Below, one piece after another: positions 43,084-52,653 of a DNA stretch of 64,000 bases. The notes beneath the pieces are model-generated. The model saw only the letters and a list, made by a program, of their open reading frames with translations. It was not told the DNA's origin and did not search any database. How positions within the stretch are numbered: position 1 is the stretch's first letter; each line of letters begins with the position of its first letter. The position numbers and the translations under genes are program-made. The DNA lies in contig NZ_NPDU01000024.1 of the NCBI RefSeq assembly GCF_002811985.1, positions 4,168 to 68,167 of the forward strand. The letters run 5' to 3'. Source of the stretch: Leptospira adleri (GTDB lineage: Bacteria; Spirochaetota; Leptospiria; Leptospirales; Leptospiraceae).

Positions 43084-43532
43084 CAGTTATAAGCCTCTTT
43101 CTTTTGAATCCGGATAATTTTCATAGAAATATCGGAAGCGGAACCGTTTTCAGTACTGAGTCCTGTTTTACGGGTATCCAACTTGCACAGAGCGCGAAGG
43201 ATTCTTTTTCCGGTACTTTTCTCTCTAAACTCAAGCAGATTCCCTTTGTGAGAAATGATATTGCTTAGATCGGGAAGAGTTTTGACTGCACCCGGATCTT
43301 GATTGTCGGTGACGATATACATCTTTCCGGTAAGAGTGCCTTCAAAACGTAAAGGTTTTGTCGTTTTCGGAAAAAAATCACCCAACGCATAAAACGGCGT
43401 CTGATTGTAGTTTTCATCGATATCGACGTCGTTTATGTAGGCGGCAATTACCCCATCGATATATACTTGAGCGTTCGATCCGACGAGGATCGACGGATCC
43501 GGGAGATCTTCGGGTAATTGCGGATCAGCCAT
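43083..43532 (-). CDS. Tail tube protein
   Basis: A 149-residue beta-rich protein placed right after the sheath gene. SNAQVYIDGVIAAYINDVDI and LRFEGTLTGKMYIV follow the pattern of XkdM/gpFII-type tube proteins with a beta-barrel core. Overlaps the chaperone start by one base. Confidence 0.78.
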   Translation of the reverse strand: MADPQLPEDLPDPSILVGSNAQVYIDGVIAAYINDVDIDENYNQTPFYALGDFFPKTTKPLRFEGTLTGKMYIVTDNQDPGAVKTLPDLSNIISHKGNLLEFREKSTGKRILRALCKLDTRKTGLSTENGSASDISMKIIRIQKKEAYN

Positions 43533-43533
43533 T

Positions 43534-45342
43534 TTATGCCTTACCTCTCAATGGTTTTAGGGAAAGAATATAGAAAATGAAATTCAAAGGTGTAGTAACG
43601 TTCCCTTCAAGGTCCATGAAGGACCAAGTGTCCCCATCGACTTGAATAGAGAAATTCTTCTTGAATGCTTCGACACCGAGCGCCGCGGAACCGATCATGT
43701 AACCTTGTTGAACAAAATACTCGAGTTTTCCTTCGATGTAGTTGAGAACATCCGGAACACGAACACCCGAAACAGGGGAGGAATCATCGACCATACTTTG
43801 TCCGATGAATTTCGCGTTAAAGCCAACCCGGAGCTCGCGAACCATCGTAAGTGCGGTTGCAACGGATGATTTTTCATTTAAGATCAAATCATCTTTTCGT
43901 TCGGTCGTTACACTTCTTGAAATTACCCAGGAATCGTCGGAAGGTTTTTGATCTAAAATCAAAGTTCCGGCTTTGATACAAGCGTCCCGTACCGCGGAAT
44001 CTCGCGAAATATACTCCGCGCTTTTCAGAATATTCAAAGACTTCCATGTCGGAGAAATTCTTGGAGAATTCGCCGCGGAAATTGCGTTATCGATTACGGC
44101 CAGAAAATACCCAGGGAAAGTTTGCTCTATCCCGTTGATATCAAAATCTCGAAACGATTCCAATCCGTAAGTCATCCAGTACGTTCCGAGCGTTCTGCCT
44201 TCGTCCTGTCTCTGAGGAATTGTTAAAACTCCGTCGGCTCCGCAACCTCCGATTGTTTCCAATCCGGTATCCGGAGAGATCATATCAAAACAAACTTGTT
44301 TAAAATACGTTTTGTCGGAAAGGGTGGAAGAGAGAATGTTTCGGTATAACCCAGAGATTTTTTTGGAGAAGGTGATCGCATCTTTTAAATCGGTGGATCC
44401 GGGTGTTCCGGTCGTTCCGCCTTGCGAAAGATACTTAAACATCGTAGAACCGGCGAAAGGTTTCCTTACCGGTCCTAAAACGACTTCACCGAAACCGGTT
44501 CCCTCTATGAATTTCTGTTCCATAAAAAGATCCGCGTAGATCAATTGATTCGTTGGCGCCTTTACTGAATTTGAATCGGTCGCTTCGATATGATCAAGAT
44601 TTGCAGCTAAAAATTCTGGAGATTCGATGAGCGAAGCCACGTATCCGACTTGAGAATTGATCTGATCGACTACTTCACCGATCGTTGGATAATCCGCGAA
44701 TTTGATAGAAATCGAAGCGGAATTGTCGGTGGATCCGGTTAAAGTTACTTTTAGATTTGTTGCGTCAATTTCCAAAAGCGCGGCCGTAGCGTTTCCAATA
44801 TAAGAAACGTTGAAAACGGCTTTCTCAAGTTTTCTCGATTGTAGAATTCCTTTGTCATCACCGATTTGAATTGTCTTATCCGTGATGTTCTTATAAAACC
44901 GAACCTTCTTCCCGTTAGGGCCCGGAATTGGAAAAGAGATTTTATGCGTTTGACCGGTCTTTAAAGACGGGAAGTCATTGAAAGCCTTTGTATTTGGGCA
45001 GATGTTCAGAAATTTGATAAGTTGCGGGCCTTGAGCAAGGCTGTCATCACTCGAGGGAAAAGTCGCGAACTTGATTGCTTGAAGTAATTCTCCACTCCCT
45101 AAAATACTTTTTGCCTGATTGTACCCGTTTACTCCGCCGGAAATTGTATAGTACCGCTGATCATCTCGGAGCGAAGGAGAAGACGAATCGTTAAAATAAA
45201 CACCGTTCGCGGCTTTACCGATGAGAACTAAAGTGAATTTATCCGCGCCGGCGCCGGGATTCGCTCCGATACTTTGAAATTTACCGCGAGCTCCAGGAGC
45301 TACGAGCGCTCTTCCCTGAAAAACACTTCCCGAAGTTCCCAT
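43534..45342 (-). CDS. Contractile tail sheath protein
   Basis: A 602-residue protein. The N-terminal part reads GKFQSIGANPGAGADKFTLVLIG; the conserved C-terminal domain has ARDACIKAG-like (RDACIKAGTLILDQKP), RSVTTERKD and VRELRVGFNAKFIGQ, as in sheath proteins of myophages, with the closing SIQVDGDTWSFMDLEGNV. It shows that this is a contractile-tail phage. TAATG overlap with the preceding gene. Confidence 0.85.
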   Translation of the reverse strand: MGTSGSVFQGRALVAPGARGKFQSIGANPGAGADKFTLVLIGKAANGVYFNDSSSPSLRDDQRYYTISGGVNGYNQAKSILGSGELLQAIKFATFPSSDDSLAQGPQLIKFLNICPNTKAFNDFPSLKTGQTHKISFPIPGPNGKKVRFYKNITDKTIQIGDDKGILQSRKLEKAVFNVSYIGNATAALLEIDATNLKVTLTGSTDNSASISIKFADYPTIGEVVDQINSQVGYVASLIESPEFLAANLDHIEATDSNSVKAPTNQLIYADLFMEQKFIEGTGFGEVVLGPVRKPFAGSTMFKYLSQGGTTGTPGSTDLKDAITFSKKISGLYRNILSSTLSDKTYFKQVCFDMISPDTGLETIGGCGADGVLTIPQRQDEGRTLGTYWMTYGLESFRDFDINGIEQTFPGYFLAVIDNAISAANSPRISPTWKSLNILKSAEYISRDSAVRDACIKAGTLILDQKPSDDSWVISRSVTTERKDDLILNEKSSVATALTMVRELRVGFNAKFIGQSMVDDSSPVSGVRVPDVLNYIEGKLEYFVQQGYMIGSAALGVEAFKKNFSIQVDGDTWSFMDLEGNVTTPLNFIFYILSLKPLRGKA

Positions 45343-45608
45343 TACTTAAGACCACCTTTAGATTCTAAGGTGGCAGGTGCTTTCGATTCTTCTTTTGGTT
45401 CTCTTCCATGAAAAAAAAGTTCGAAGGCATTTTTGATATCATTCTCGGTTTTCAACTCGTTAAATTTTTTGAAATTTTGAGTACAAAAAACACGAAATGT
45501 ATGCGCCATCGAGTAACGCGAAAGTTCCTCTTTTTCGGTGATGAACTTTTCTAAAAAACTTTCTTTATTCTCTGAAGAGGTAGGAGTCGAGCTCTCATTG
45601 CCTGCCAT
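45342..45608 (-). CDS. Small protein before the sheath, 88 residues
   Basis: ATG 45608, 9 bases after a TTGTCC late element. Polar N-terminus, then helical (MAHTFRVFCTQNFKKFNELK), then a Lys/Glu-rich tail. First gene of the tail sheath unit. Possible sheath-assembly helper; family unknown. Confidence 0.6.
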   Translation of the reverse strand: MAGNESSTPTSSENKESFLEKFITEKEELSRYSMAHTFRVFCTQNFKKFNELKTENDIKNAFELFFHGREPKEESKAPATLESKGGLK

Positions 45609-45617
45609 ATGGCATGT

Positions 45618-45648
45618 GGACAAGAGAAGTATCCTTTGAAAAAATCAA
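45618..45648 (-). promoter_or_regulatory. Late promoter element of the tail sheath unit
   Basis: TTGATT starts at 45648 and TTGTCC occupies 45623-45618 (25 bases apart). ATG at 45608. Confidence 0.65.
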
Positions 45649-46425
45649 TCAGATTTTTTTAGGATCAGGAGAATAATTTTTAATTTTTCCGTGCAATGCC
45701 TGAAATTTTATTCCTGCCTGATAAGTTGAACCATCAGAATCTTTTCCATCGAAATATACGTCTGCTTTTGAGATAAACGGTTCCTTGCTGAATTTGTAAA
45801 CTCGGACTAACTGCGAAATTACTATCGAGAATTCAAAACCCCAACAGCCGCGCATAATCTCCGGCGCTTCGATATTAGCTTGTAGCCTTCCATCGATACG
45901 CGCGGTAACGCGGTAGTTTTTATAAATTCTCGTAAAAAGAAATGGGAGAAGGGCCGTCACGATTCTATAAAGATCGTTACTTGTTCGTCTCCCTGCGACA
46001 CCGCCTCCACCCCAACCCGTGATCAAAACATTCGATTCAACCCGACTAGTGTAATATTCTACTGTCTTGAAATTTTCATTTAGGACTTTATCAAATTGAG
46101 CAAAATCCGGATTTTCGAATTCTGATTCATGCCGATCCCTATAAAACCGCAATTTCCGCTTTATCTGTTCATTGAAATCGGAATATTGAAGGTTCATTCC
46201 TAAGTCTGATGAGATATCATCATTTTGAAACTCAACTCCTATCTTAGGGAAAAAACTATCGTTCGCTATTTCTCCGGCGCTCGCATAAGTATATAAAGGA
46301 TGCCCAAAGGTAACGATCTCTTTGGAAGTTATGGAACGGTCTTCCAAACCACTTTCTTCTAACAATTTTGCGAGCTCTTCGATTACCCTTTGTTCCGGAT
46401 CGCATTGATAAAGACAAAGTATCAT
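45649..46425 (-). CDS. Head-tail completion protein candidate, 258 residues
   Basis: Lies between head and sheath genes, where tail terminator or neck proteins usually are. Alpha/beta, with a Gly-rich turn (LITGWGGGGVAGRR) near residue 135 and TARIDGRLQANIEAPEIMRG near 185. No family recognised. Coupled to the preceding gene by 4 bases. Confidence 0.6.
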   Translation of the reverse strand: MILCLYQCDPEQRVIEELAKLLEESGLEDRSITSKEIVTFGHPLYTYASAGEIANDSFFPKIGVEFQNDDISSDLGMNLQYSDFNEQIKRKLRFYRDRHESEFENPDFAQFDKVLNENFKTVEYYTSRVESNVLITGWGGGGVAGRRTSNDLYRIVTALLPFLFTRIYKNYRVTARIDGRLQANIEAPEIMRGCWGFEFSIVISQLVRVYKFSKEPFISKADVYFDGKDSDGSTYQAGIKFQALHGKIKNYSPDPKKI

Positions 46426-47171
46426 TTCTTTTTTTTCTTCTTTAAATAGATTTCTTTTAAGTCAAACGTCAATGCCTCTGCAAGGTTTTTTAAAAATTCA
46501 GGACTTCTGAGAATCCTATCTGCTTCTTCCTGCATTCTTTGAACAAATTTCTGTCCTGTTATTTCTGGATAGGGCTCCCAATTCGAATCCTCTGTTAAAA
46601 CCACCATCTTACTAACACTTGAGGAACTTCCACCTCGTTCATTCAACTGCTGAAATTTTACAGTGTTTGTACGAGATTTATTTTCAATTTTTTCAACCGA
46701 ATAAGAATTCCTTTTTACTTTCCCACCCATTGGCGAGGTTACCTTGGAAGTTGAAAGAATTTTCATCACCGCGGAAGCGGATTGTTCTTCTTTTCCTTTC
46801 ATCGGAATGATCAGAAATTTCTTTCCTCTTGCATTTATTCTTACTTTCTTGGAATTCGAGAGTAGGTAGGAAGCGATATCAAAAGAACCGCGACCACTTT
46901 CTGCTACTTTTTCGAAATCATACGAAGACTTGTTGCTATCATAAAAAATCTGGTATCCCAAACCGGATCGTTTGATTTGGATTTGTCCGTTTGCAAGATA
47001 CTGTTGACCCCACCAACCTAATCCGCCATTTTTGATTGAAACCCCAGCGCGCTTTCCCGCCAAAAATTCCCACTTGTCTCGTATATCAGTTGCCGCGGCT
47101 CCGAGAACCGCATAAAACCGCGGAAACATGTTTGGTTTCGATTTGAGTTTGGAAAGAATAGAATCGCTCAT
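46422..47171 (-). CDS. Neck or connector protein candidate, 249 residues
   Basis: Basic protein with helical ends and a beta-rich middle; C-terminus is a Lys run (EIYLKKKKKK). Segment RDKWEFLAGKRAGVSIK and the position resemble minor tail/connector proteins of the gp10 or gpG type, but the match is loose. Coupled on both sides by 4 bases. Confidence 0.55.
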   Translation of the reverse strand: MSDSILSKLKSKPNMFPRFYAVLGAAATDIRDKWEFLAGKRAGVSIKNGGLGWWGQQYLANGQIQIKRSGLGYQIFYDSNKSSYDFEKVAESGRGSFDIASYLLSNSKKVRINARGKKFLIIPMKGKEEQSASAVMKILSTSKVTSPMGGKVKRNSYSVEKIENKSRTNTVKFQQLNERGGSSSSVSKMVVLTEDSNWEPYPEITGQKFVQRMQEEADRILRSPEFLKNLAEALTFDLKEIYLKKKKKK

Positions 47172-49009
47172 TGTTTCAGGAATTTACTTGAAAGAGCCTC
47201 GATGGACTTGACCCGATTTTCGTATTCCGGAAATTGCTTTAAAAGTTCCGGATAATTCTTAAGTACTTTAACCGGAACTTTTTCTCCAGCCTTCATTGCC
47301 TTTTCGACGAACTCTTTATCTTCCTCCGGAGATGAATCGTTTTCTTCTTCTGATGAAATCAAACGCCAACCATTTCCTTCTTTCTGATAAGTATTTCCGT
47401 CGGAAAAAGTGTGAATGTTTGGATTTTCCGAATTTGAACTTTTTAAGAACTGATATGAAAAGATCTGTTGAGATCCGGATGATTTCGCATAGGCCAAATC
47501 ATGAGGTGAAAAAAGAAATTCACTTCCGGATGGAAGTTTGATTTTGATCATATCATCAACCTTTCCCATAACTTCCGCGATATGACCACGATTGATTTTT
47601 CCGCTGTTTGGACGTTCGATTCGAACGATATCGCCCGGAACGGCGTATTTTACGTCATTCAGTTGCGCTCGTTTTTCCGGAGGAGTCCTAGCGACTCTTT
47701 CTTTATTTCTTTCTTTTGCTTTCTGCTCAAACTCTTTCCAACGATCCAAAACTTCGACGGCCTTTTGTTCGTGGGTGACTGCATGAGTTTTGGAACTCCC
47801 GGATGTCGGAACTTTTGCGGTGGGTTTATATGCTTGAGCAGATTCTTTTCCGGCCCCGACCGCTTTCCAATCTCCACTCGAAGTTTTTTCATGTTGAAGA
47901 CCGTCATTCCAAGTTCTTCTTTCTCCAACTTGCGCCGCTTGTGCTTTATGAAAGAATTCTTCAACTTCCTTTTGAGTATCCGAATTTTCTAACCAGTTTT
48001 GAAACTGGTTGATCGTCATGGAGACCATGTCTCCAAGTCCACTCCAACCTTTTTCGTAGCAAGAATGGTAACCGTTCCTTGCGTCCTCGTCCGAATCAAA
48101 TCCGAGCATAACTTTATGTTCGTCGAACTCTTTTGTTTTCGGATTCACTTGATTGATTACAAAAACAATTTCCGAATTTGGATTCGGTCCGATAAAAACG
48201 TCTATGTGGTCTCCGTCATTTCCCTTTGAACCCTTTATATAACCATAATGGTGGTTCATTTTTGTTTCCCAAGATTTTCCATCCGGGTCGATACCTTTCC
48301 GACTGCTTCCCGCGGGATTCTCAATCGTAATCGGAAGATCATGAATTTTTAGATGTTTCTTTTTATAATTTCCGGCTTTCTTTTGTGCTTCTGTTGGATC
48401 AGAATTCACATCCCCCTTTTTTATTTTTAAAGAAGACGATGATTTCTTGAATTCTTTTGAATCTACCCAAGAACAAAAATTTTCACACTCTTCTGTCGAC
48501 GGAAAAACTCCTTGGAATTGAATTCCTCGATCATCTAAATATAAGTGCGCTGGAATTTTATTCGCGGAATACTGAAATAGATCCGAAAATTTACTCATTT
48601 TCGGGACACCGAGATTCCTCGCGTATCTAGATTGTCGCCATTCATCTTGGCGAGTATTCAAAAAACTTTTTATTGCATCGATTCCTTTCGCGTCCGAACA
48701 CCGGGAAGAATAAATTATGACATTGAAAAAGTTCGAAATTTCGAGAAGCCAATCAAACGCGCCCTCAACCGGTGGATCCGGGATCTGATCAATACCCAGC
48801 CACCCGCTCTGATATGAATGGATAACCCCGTCGAAGTCTACACAAATCGTTTTCTTATCATCAGACTTCTTATACTTTTTTTTAAAGAAATCTTTGAACG
48901 TATCGTGAAAACTTTTCTTCTTCGGAACCGACAGTGGATCCTTCGTAATTGCGGCTCCGTTCGTAAGAGCGGCGATATCGGTTTTTCCTTCTGAGTTTGA
49001 AATTAACAT
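47168..49009 (-). CDS. Polyvalent protein: HAD-like phosphatase plus pyrophosphatase-like domain
   Basis: A 613-residue mosaic. Residues 55-185 form a HAD-type domain (ICVDFDGVIHSY with Asp58/Asp60; LYLDDRGIQF as motif IV). Residues 220-342 match the inorganic-pyrophosphatase-like domain of phage polyvalent proteins (ITIENPAGSSRKGIDPDG, HYGYIKGSKGNDGDHIDVFI, FDEHKVMLGF). The rest is polar with a SH3-like part near 455. Such proteins are thought to travel in the capsid and act on host entry. Its N-terminus repeats a motif of the major capsid protein (DIAALTNGAA). Confidence 0.75.
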   Translation of the reverse strand: MLISNSEGKTDIAALTNGAAITKDPLSVPKKKSFHDTFKDFFKKKYKKSDDKKTICVDFDGVIHSYQSGWLGIDQIPDPPVEGAFDWLLEISNFFNVIIYSSRCSDAKGIDAIKSFLNTRQDEWRQSRYARNLGVPKMSKFSDLFQYSANKIPAHLYLDDRGIQFQGVFPSTEECENFCSWVDSKEFKKSSSSLKIKKGDVNSDPTEAQKKAGNYKKKHLKIHDLPITIENPAGSSRKGIDPDGKSWETKMNHHYGYIKGSKGNDGDHIDVFIGPNPNSEIVFVINQVNPKTKEFDEHKVMLGFDSDEDARNGYHSCYEKGWSGLGDMVSMTINQFQNWLENSDTQKEVEEFFHKAQAAQVGERRTWNDGLQHEKTSSGDWKAVGAGKESAQAYKPTAKVPTSGSSKTHAVTHEQKAVEVLDRWKEFEQKAKERNKERVARTPPEKRAQLNDVKYAVPGDIVRIERPNSGKINRGHIAEVMGKVDDMIKIKLPSGSEFLFSPHDLAYAKSSGSQQIFSYQFLKSSNSENPNIHTFSDGNTYQKEGNGWRLISSEEENDSSPEEDKEFVEKAMKAGEKVPVKVLKNYPELLKQFPEYENRVKSIEALSSKFLKQ

Positions 49010-49021
49010 AATCCCTTATAC

Positions 49022-49051
49022 AAAAAAGGGCAGAGTAACCTGCCCTTTTTT
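49022..49051 (-). terminator. Strong bidirectional terminator after the capsid gene
   Basis: AAAAAAGGGCAG (49022-49033) and CTGCCCTTTTTT (49040-49051) form a perfect 12-bp stem around AGTAAC. It would end or strongly reduce transcription after the major capsid gene, giving high capsid expression and lower expression of the polyvalent protein. Confidence 0.85.
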
Positions 49052-49075
49052 AAATTCTAATTTTTGAATGCCTTC

Positions 49076-50632
49076 TTATGCTGCTCTGGACATTGAAGTA
49101 GGCAAATTCTTAACTACGTAAAAGCGGTTAGGTTGTAAGACAGCCAATCCTCCGTAAAATTCCACCATACCGGCCATCTTTCTTTGATAGACTGCGTTCG
49201 GTGAAAATTTAGTCTGAAGCATCGGTAACATCCGAAGCATCTGATAGGTTCTAGTTTGGTTCAGCGGAGACTGAGCGTTAAAATCACCGATCACACCTTC
49301 CGTACAACCAGGAATCCATTCGTTTACATCGGAATAAACTGTAGTTGTTCCTCCGGACTTAGGAATTCGTTCCGTTAATTTAAAATCCCCATTTCCAGGA
49401 CGAGATTCTCTAAAAATTTGGTAGAAGTCGGCAGTTTCACCGGAACCCGCGGGAGTAATCGTCAGAACGACAGATCTTCCTTTAACCATAGGACTTGGAG
49501 TAGTCACAGTTGCAGACACAGCACTTCTTCCGAATCGATTACATGCAACAATCTTGTAACTGATTGCAGAATCAGAATTCGAAGAATCTTTGATATCAGC
49601 AGGTTTCCACTTTGAACCAAAGATGGGACCACCGGAAACGACCGCAGTTGCCGTAGGTTGATCCGGAGCTTTCGGGTTCGTTTTTCCAGGAGTTTTAGCT
49701 CCATTCGACGCTCTGTAAGTAGGAAGCGGAACGAGGTGTCTGTTGATCCAAAGATCAGTTTTGAAATCTAGCTTACTGTTACGCAAAGGCGCGCCGATTA
49801 AACTCGGAATGTTGTAACCAATAGATGGATTCCCGTTTGACGGTTGGGCAATGAATTCCTTTGCTCCTACATAATAATTGTCTAATACGTTTTTAACCGA
49901 ATCATGTAGCCAGAATTCGTTTGTAAAACCGTAATTCGTCCGAATGTTTACTGTCAATTCTTTGATACTTTTTAGATCGGGAAATCCACCTTCAGCATCG
50001 AACACCTGTCCGCTCTTTACGAGTTCAGTAACGAAACCGTCAAATTCGAGTCCATTGATGGATTTGTTGCCGTACCACGCGGCATAGGCCAGGGTTTGCA
50101 TGATTCGGTTGATCGCACCTTCGACCTGGATCGCTTCCGGATCAAAGGAACCGGTATCCGACATGTCTAAAACTTTAGAAACAGCGTATCCTTCTGCAAG
50201 ATAGGAAATAATTTTCGCAACTCTATCGATACTTACATCTTTGAATTCCGCGTCATCCGCTTCCCCGACAAACGAGAAATCACCGTTTCCGCCCCAATCC
50301 AAAATTCTTCCGAAAATATTGAGGGTGGATTTTGTGTCCTTGTAATACATCGTGTTGAGAAAATTGTATTCGTTGCTATCTTGAGCAAGTAAGACCATTT
50401 CCTCATCCAAAGAATGCATGGTCGTTGCTTGGCCATTTGTAAGGGCCGCAACATCCGTGATACCCGGATTCGCGTTGAAAGTTTTAGCGAATTCTGTTAA
50501 TTGTTTGATGTCCGTAAACGTTGCAGGGACCAAACCCATCATAACGTAAGAGGGATCTCCAGAACCTAGAAGATTCCCGGCCACCAACAAAACCAACGAA
50601 GCTAAAACTAGCCAAATATTTTTTAGTTTCAT
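49076..50632 (-). CDS. Major capsid protein (HK97-like) with Ig/FN3-like insert
   Basis: A 518-residue protein after protease and scaffold genes and before a strong terminator. DVAALTNGQATTMHSLDEEM near residue 60 is typical of capsid N-termini, and residues 100-300 read as a HK97-type core. Residues about 330-440 (SYKIVACNRFGRSAVSATV, then FYQIFRESRPGNGDF) look like an inserted FN3/Ig domain, usually exposed on the shell. The ATG at 50632 has a strong AAGGAGG box, yet the first 24 residues (KNIWLVLASLVLLVAGNLLG) are hydrophobic like a signal peptide, which is odd for a capsid protein. Confidence 0.78.
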   Translation of the reverse strand: MKLKNIWLVLASLVLLVAGNLLGSGDPSYVMMGLVPATFTDIKQLTEFAKTFNANPGITDVAALTNGQATTMHSLDEEMVLLAQDSNEYNFLNTMYYKDTKSTLNIFGRILDWGGNGDFSFVGEADDAEFKDVSIDRVAKIISYLAEGYAVSKVLDMSDTGSFDPEAIQVEGAINRIMQTLAYAAWYGNKSINGLEFDGFVTELVKSGQVFDAEGGFPDLKSIKELTVNIRTNYGFTNEFWLHDSVKNVLDNYYVGAKEFIAQPSNGNPSIGYNIPSLIGAPLRNSKLDFKTDLWINRHLVPLPTYRASNGAKTPGKTNPKAPDQPTATAVVSGGPIFGSKWKPADIKDSSNSDSAISYKIVACNRFGRSAVSATVTTPSPMVKGRSVVLTITPAGSGETADFYQIFRESRPGNGDFKLTERIPKSGGTTTVYSDVNEWIPGCTEGVIGDFNAQSPLNQTRTYQMLRMLPMLQTKFSPNAVYQRKMAGMVEFYGGLAVLQPNRFYVVKNLPTSMSRAA

Positions 50633-50635
50633 CTT

Positions 50636-51361
50636 CTAGTTTCCTCCTTGTGAAGATTTTAAAAATAATTTCGCAGGTTCCGTGAGAGTTCCTTGTGATT
50701 TGTATATCTGAAGGTCACCGAAGTTTAAGGCTTTATCTTGAACTCCCTTGAACAGTTTCTTTACAATCTGATCCCGAGTTCCAAGTTGATCGTCCGGAAT
50801 CTGATCGATGGAAGTTTTTGAATCTTTTGGATCCTTAGGGTTTCCACCGATTTTTTGAATTTCTGACTTTAGAAATTCGATTTGAGTTTTGAACTCAGTG
50901 ATTTGTTTATCCGACGCTTGAAGGTCTTGGATTAAGAGTGCGAGGACGGCGCTGTGTTCCTTGTCCCTTTTCGAAATTGAACTTAGAGATTTGCTGAATT
51001 CCTTAAACTCAGTTCGTAACTTCAAAGAAGCAAATCCTCCCTTTTCCATCGTTTTGTCCGGTTCAGTTCCAGTGGAAGATTCCTCATCGACGATTTCTTT
51101 AATCGTATCCCAAACGGTTTGAGAATCTTCTTCCTCTAATCCGTTCGCCTTGCACCATTTTTTGATCGCGGTTTCTTCGACTTTTACCTCGCCTTTCTCG
51201 ATCGCAGCTTGCAACTTCGAAATGAGTTCGTCAGTGATCGCTGATTCCTGCTCTTCCGCCGCATTCGCTTCGGGAGGCGGTGTACTGTCGGGAGGAGTGG
51301 TTTCCGATTTCATAAATGGGCTTAAGAAACCTTTCTTCCACTGTTCGTATTTATCTTTCAT
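50636..51361 (-). CDS. Scaffolding protein candidate
   Basis: A 241-residue acidic, Glu/Lys/Ser-rich protein with a central coiled coil (residues 120-170: SALVLALLIQDLQASD-like, TEFKTQIEFLKSEIQKIG) and an unstructured Pro-rich N-terminus. It lies between the prohead protease and capsid genes, the usual place of scaffold. Three bases separate it from the capsid start. Confidence 0.68.
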   Translation of the reverse strand: MKDKYEQWKKGFLSPFMKSETTPPDSTPPPEANAAEEQESAITDELISKLQAAIEKGEVKVEETAIKKWCKANGLEEEDSQTVWDTIKEIVDEESSTGTEPDKTMEKGGFASLKLRTEFKEFSKSLSSISKRDKEHSAVLALLIQDLQASDKQITEFKTQIEFLKSEIQKIGGNPKDPKDSKTSIDQIPDDQLGTRDQIVKKLFKGVQDKALNFGDLQIYKSQGTLTEPAKLFLKSSQGGN

Positions 51362-51371
51362 TTATTTCTCC

Positions 51372-52253
51372 TTAACCTTTTTGGTCTAAATGAACTAAAA
51401 GTTTCACGGTTTGTCCGCTGGCTTCCTGCGGGTTGAGTCCGTATTTAATCATGAAATCTCGAATCGCTTCGAATTCCGGTTTTAAAATACCAGCTTCCAT
51501 GTATTTGATCAGTGAATCAGAAACGTAATCTCGATATCCCCAAGACTGAAGAATGTATTCTAAAATTGCTTCATTGGCATTCTCAGGGATCGGAGGGAGG
51601 GTTTCTATTTTTCCAACTACGATTTCAGTACCCGGAGGATTACTCCCGGCGATTCCCGAATTGAAAGTTTGTGCGAGTACGGATTTCATGAGGACCATTT
51701 GTGTGTCCGGATTTACTGCCTGACCGGGTGGACAAATTGCGATGTGACTGATTCTTGCTCGATCGTAAGTATTTGGACCGTATTTAGAAATTGTTTCCTG
51801 AGTCGGTTTATAAAAGCCACCGGCAGCCGAAGCCTCAAGGCCCGCAAAGCCATCTTCTATCAAAGGAACATACGGTTTAATAAATTCGTTTTCCGTATTG
51901 AGTCTTGCTTGGCAATAGAGCCCGTCGTTCTCCCAAAAATAATCCCCTTTAGGTCGACCAAGAACCGCGCCCTGTCTCGCCTTTTCAATTTCGGCGCGAT
52001 GGATTGCTGAATCGGATTTTGAAAAAGTCAATACATGAGAAAGATGATTCCAATCTATGTAGGATTTACTTTTAAAGTATGCCTTATCATCTGGATGATC
52101 CCACGCGCCTTTTAGAATCATATCACCTTGTCGATCCCTTGTTTCGCTTGAGATTTTTAGTAAGACGTTAAGCATCTTTCCTTCTCTCTCAACTTCCTGA
52201 ATTTGTGCTGATTTGAGAAAGGGTTGACTTTTGACTTTTTTGAAATCACTCAC
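51372..52253 (-). CDS. Prohead maturation protease
   Basis: A 293-residue protein with the S78/U35-type pattern: ISSETRDRQGDMILKGAWDH near residue 34, YIDWNHL with the catalytic His near residue 69, and GFAGLEASAAGGF with the Ser near residue 136. It would cleave scaffold and capsid N-termini, perhaps including the hydrophobic capsid leader. Coupled to the preceding gene by 8 bases. Confidence 0.75.
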   Translation of the reverse strand: MSDFKKVKSQPFLKSAQIQEVEREGKMLNVLLKISSETRDRQGDMILKGAWDHPDDKAYFKSKSYIDWNHLSHVLTFSKSDSAIHRAEIEKARQGAVLGRPKGDYFWENDGLYCQARLNTENEFIKPYVPLIEDGFAGLEASAAGGFYKPTQETISKYGPNTYDRARISHIAICPPGQAVNPDTQMVLMKSVLAQTFNSGIAGSNPPGTEIVVGKIETLPPIPENANEAILEYILQSWGYRDYVSDSLIKYMEAGILKPEFEAIRDFMIKYGLNPQEASGQTVKLLVHLDQKG

Positions 52254-52653
52254 TTGATATTACCTCTGTGACTCGGATTCGTCTCGTCCCCAGTGCCTTA
52301 ACTAAAAGTTGCTCTGGTTGAAATCCTCCCAATGCAACGACTTCCGCTTCCTTCCAATCCCCATTCAATTTTGATTGGAATTGAATTTTAGCGGGATCAC
52401 CGGCCTTGATTCCATTTTCCTGATCGGAATCCGTATAATTTGCAAAGAGAAAAACGGCGTTGATTGTTTTGTAACGAGAAAGATCGACTTGAATCGGAGA
52501 AACTTGAGTATCCCGTGAATTGTTATCGATATCAAAAAAATCTCCGAAACTTCCCGCTGCAAAATCGTAATCAACCGATTTTGTTGGGAAAGGAGTAAGT
52601 CCTCCATTCTCATTGACTAAAGAAATATCAATTTTTACTCGTAGGCGATTCAT
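52246..52653 (-). CDS. Virion-associated hypothetical protein, 135 residues
   Basis: Beta-rich (KIDISLVNENGGLTPFPTKS, VDLSRYKTINAVFLFANYT). Third gene of the protease-capsid unit; coupled starts. May be a capsid decoration protein. Family unknown. Confidence 0.6.
   Translation of the reverse strand: MNRLRVKIDISLVNENGGLTPFPTKSVDYDFAAGSFGDFFDIDNNSRDTQVSPIQVDLSRYKTINAVFLFANYTDSDQENGIKAGDPAKIQFQSKLNGDWKEAEVVALGGFQPEQLLVKALGTRRIRVTEVISSE

Noticed and set aside
43642..44539. Plus-strand ORFs opposite the sheath gene
   Set aside because: Antisense shadows of a well-supported structural gene, without ribosome sites.
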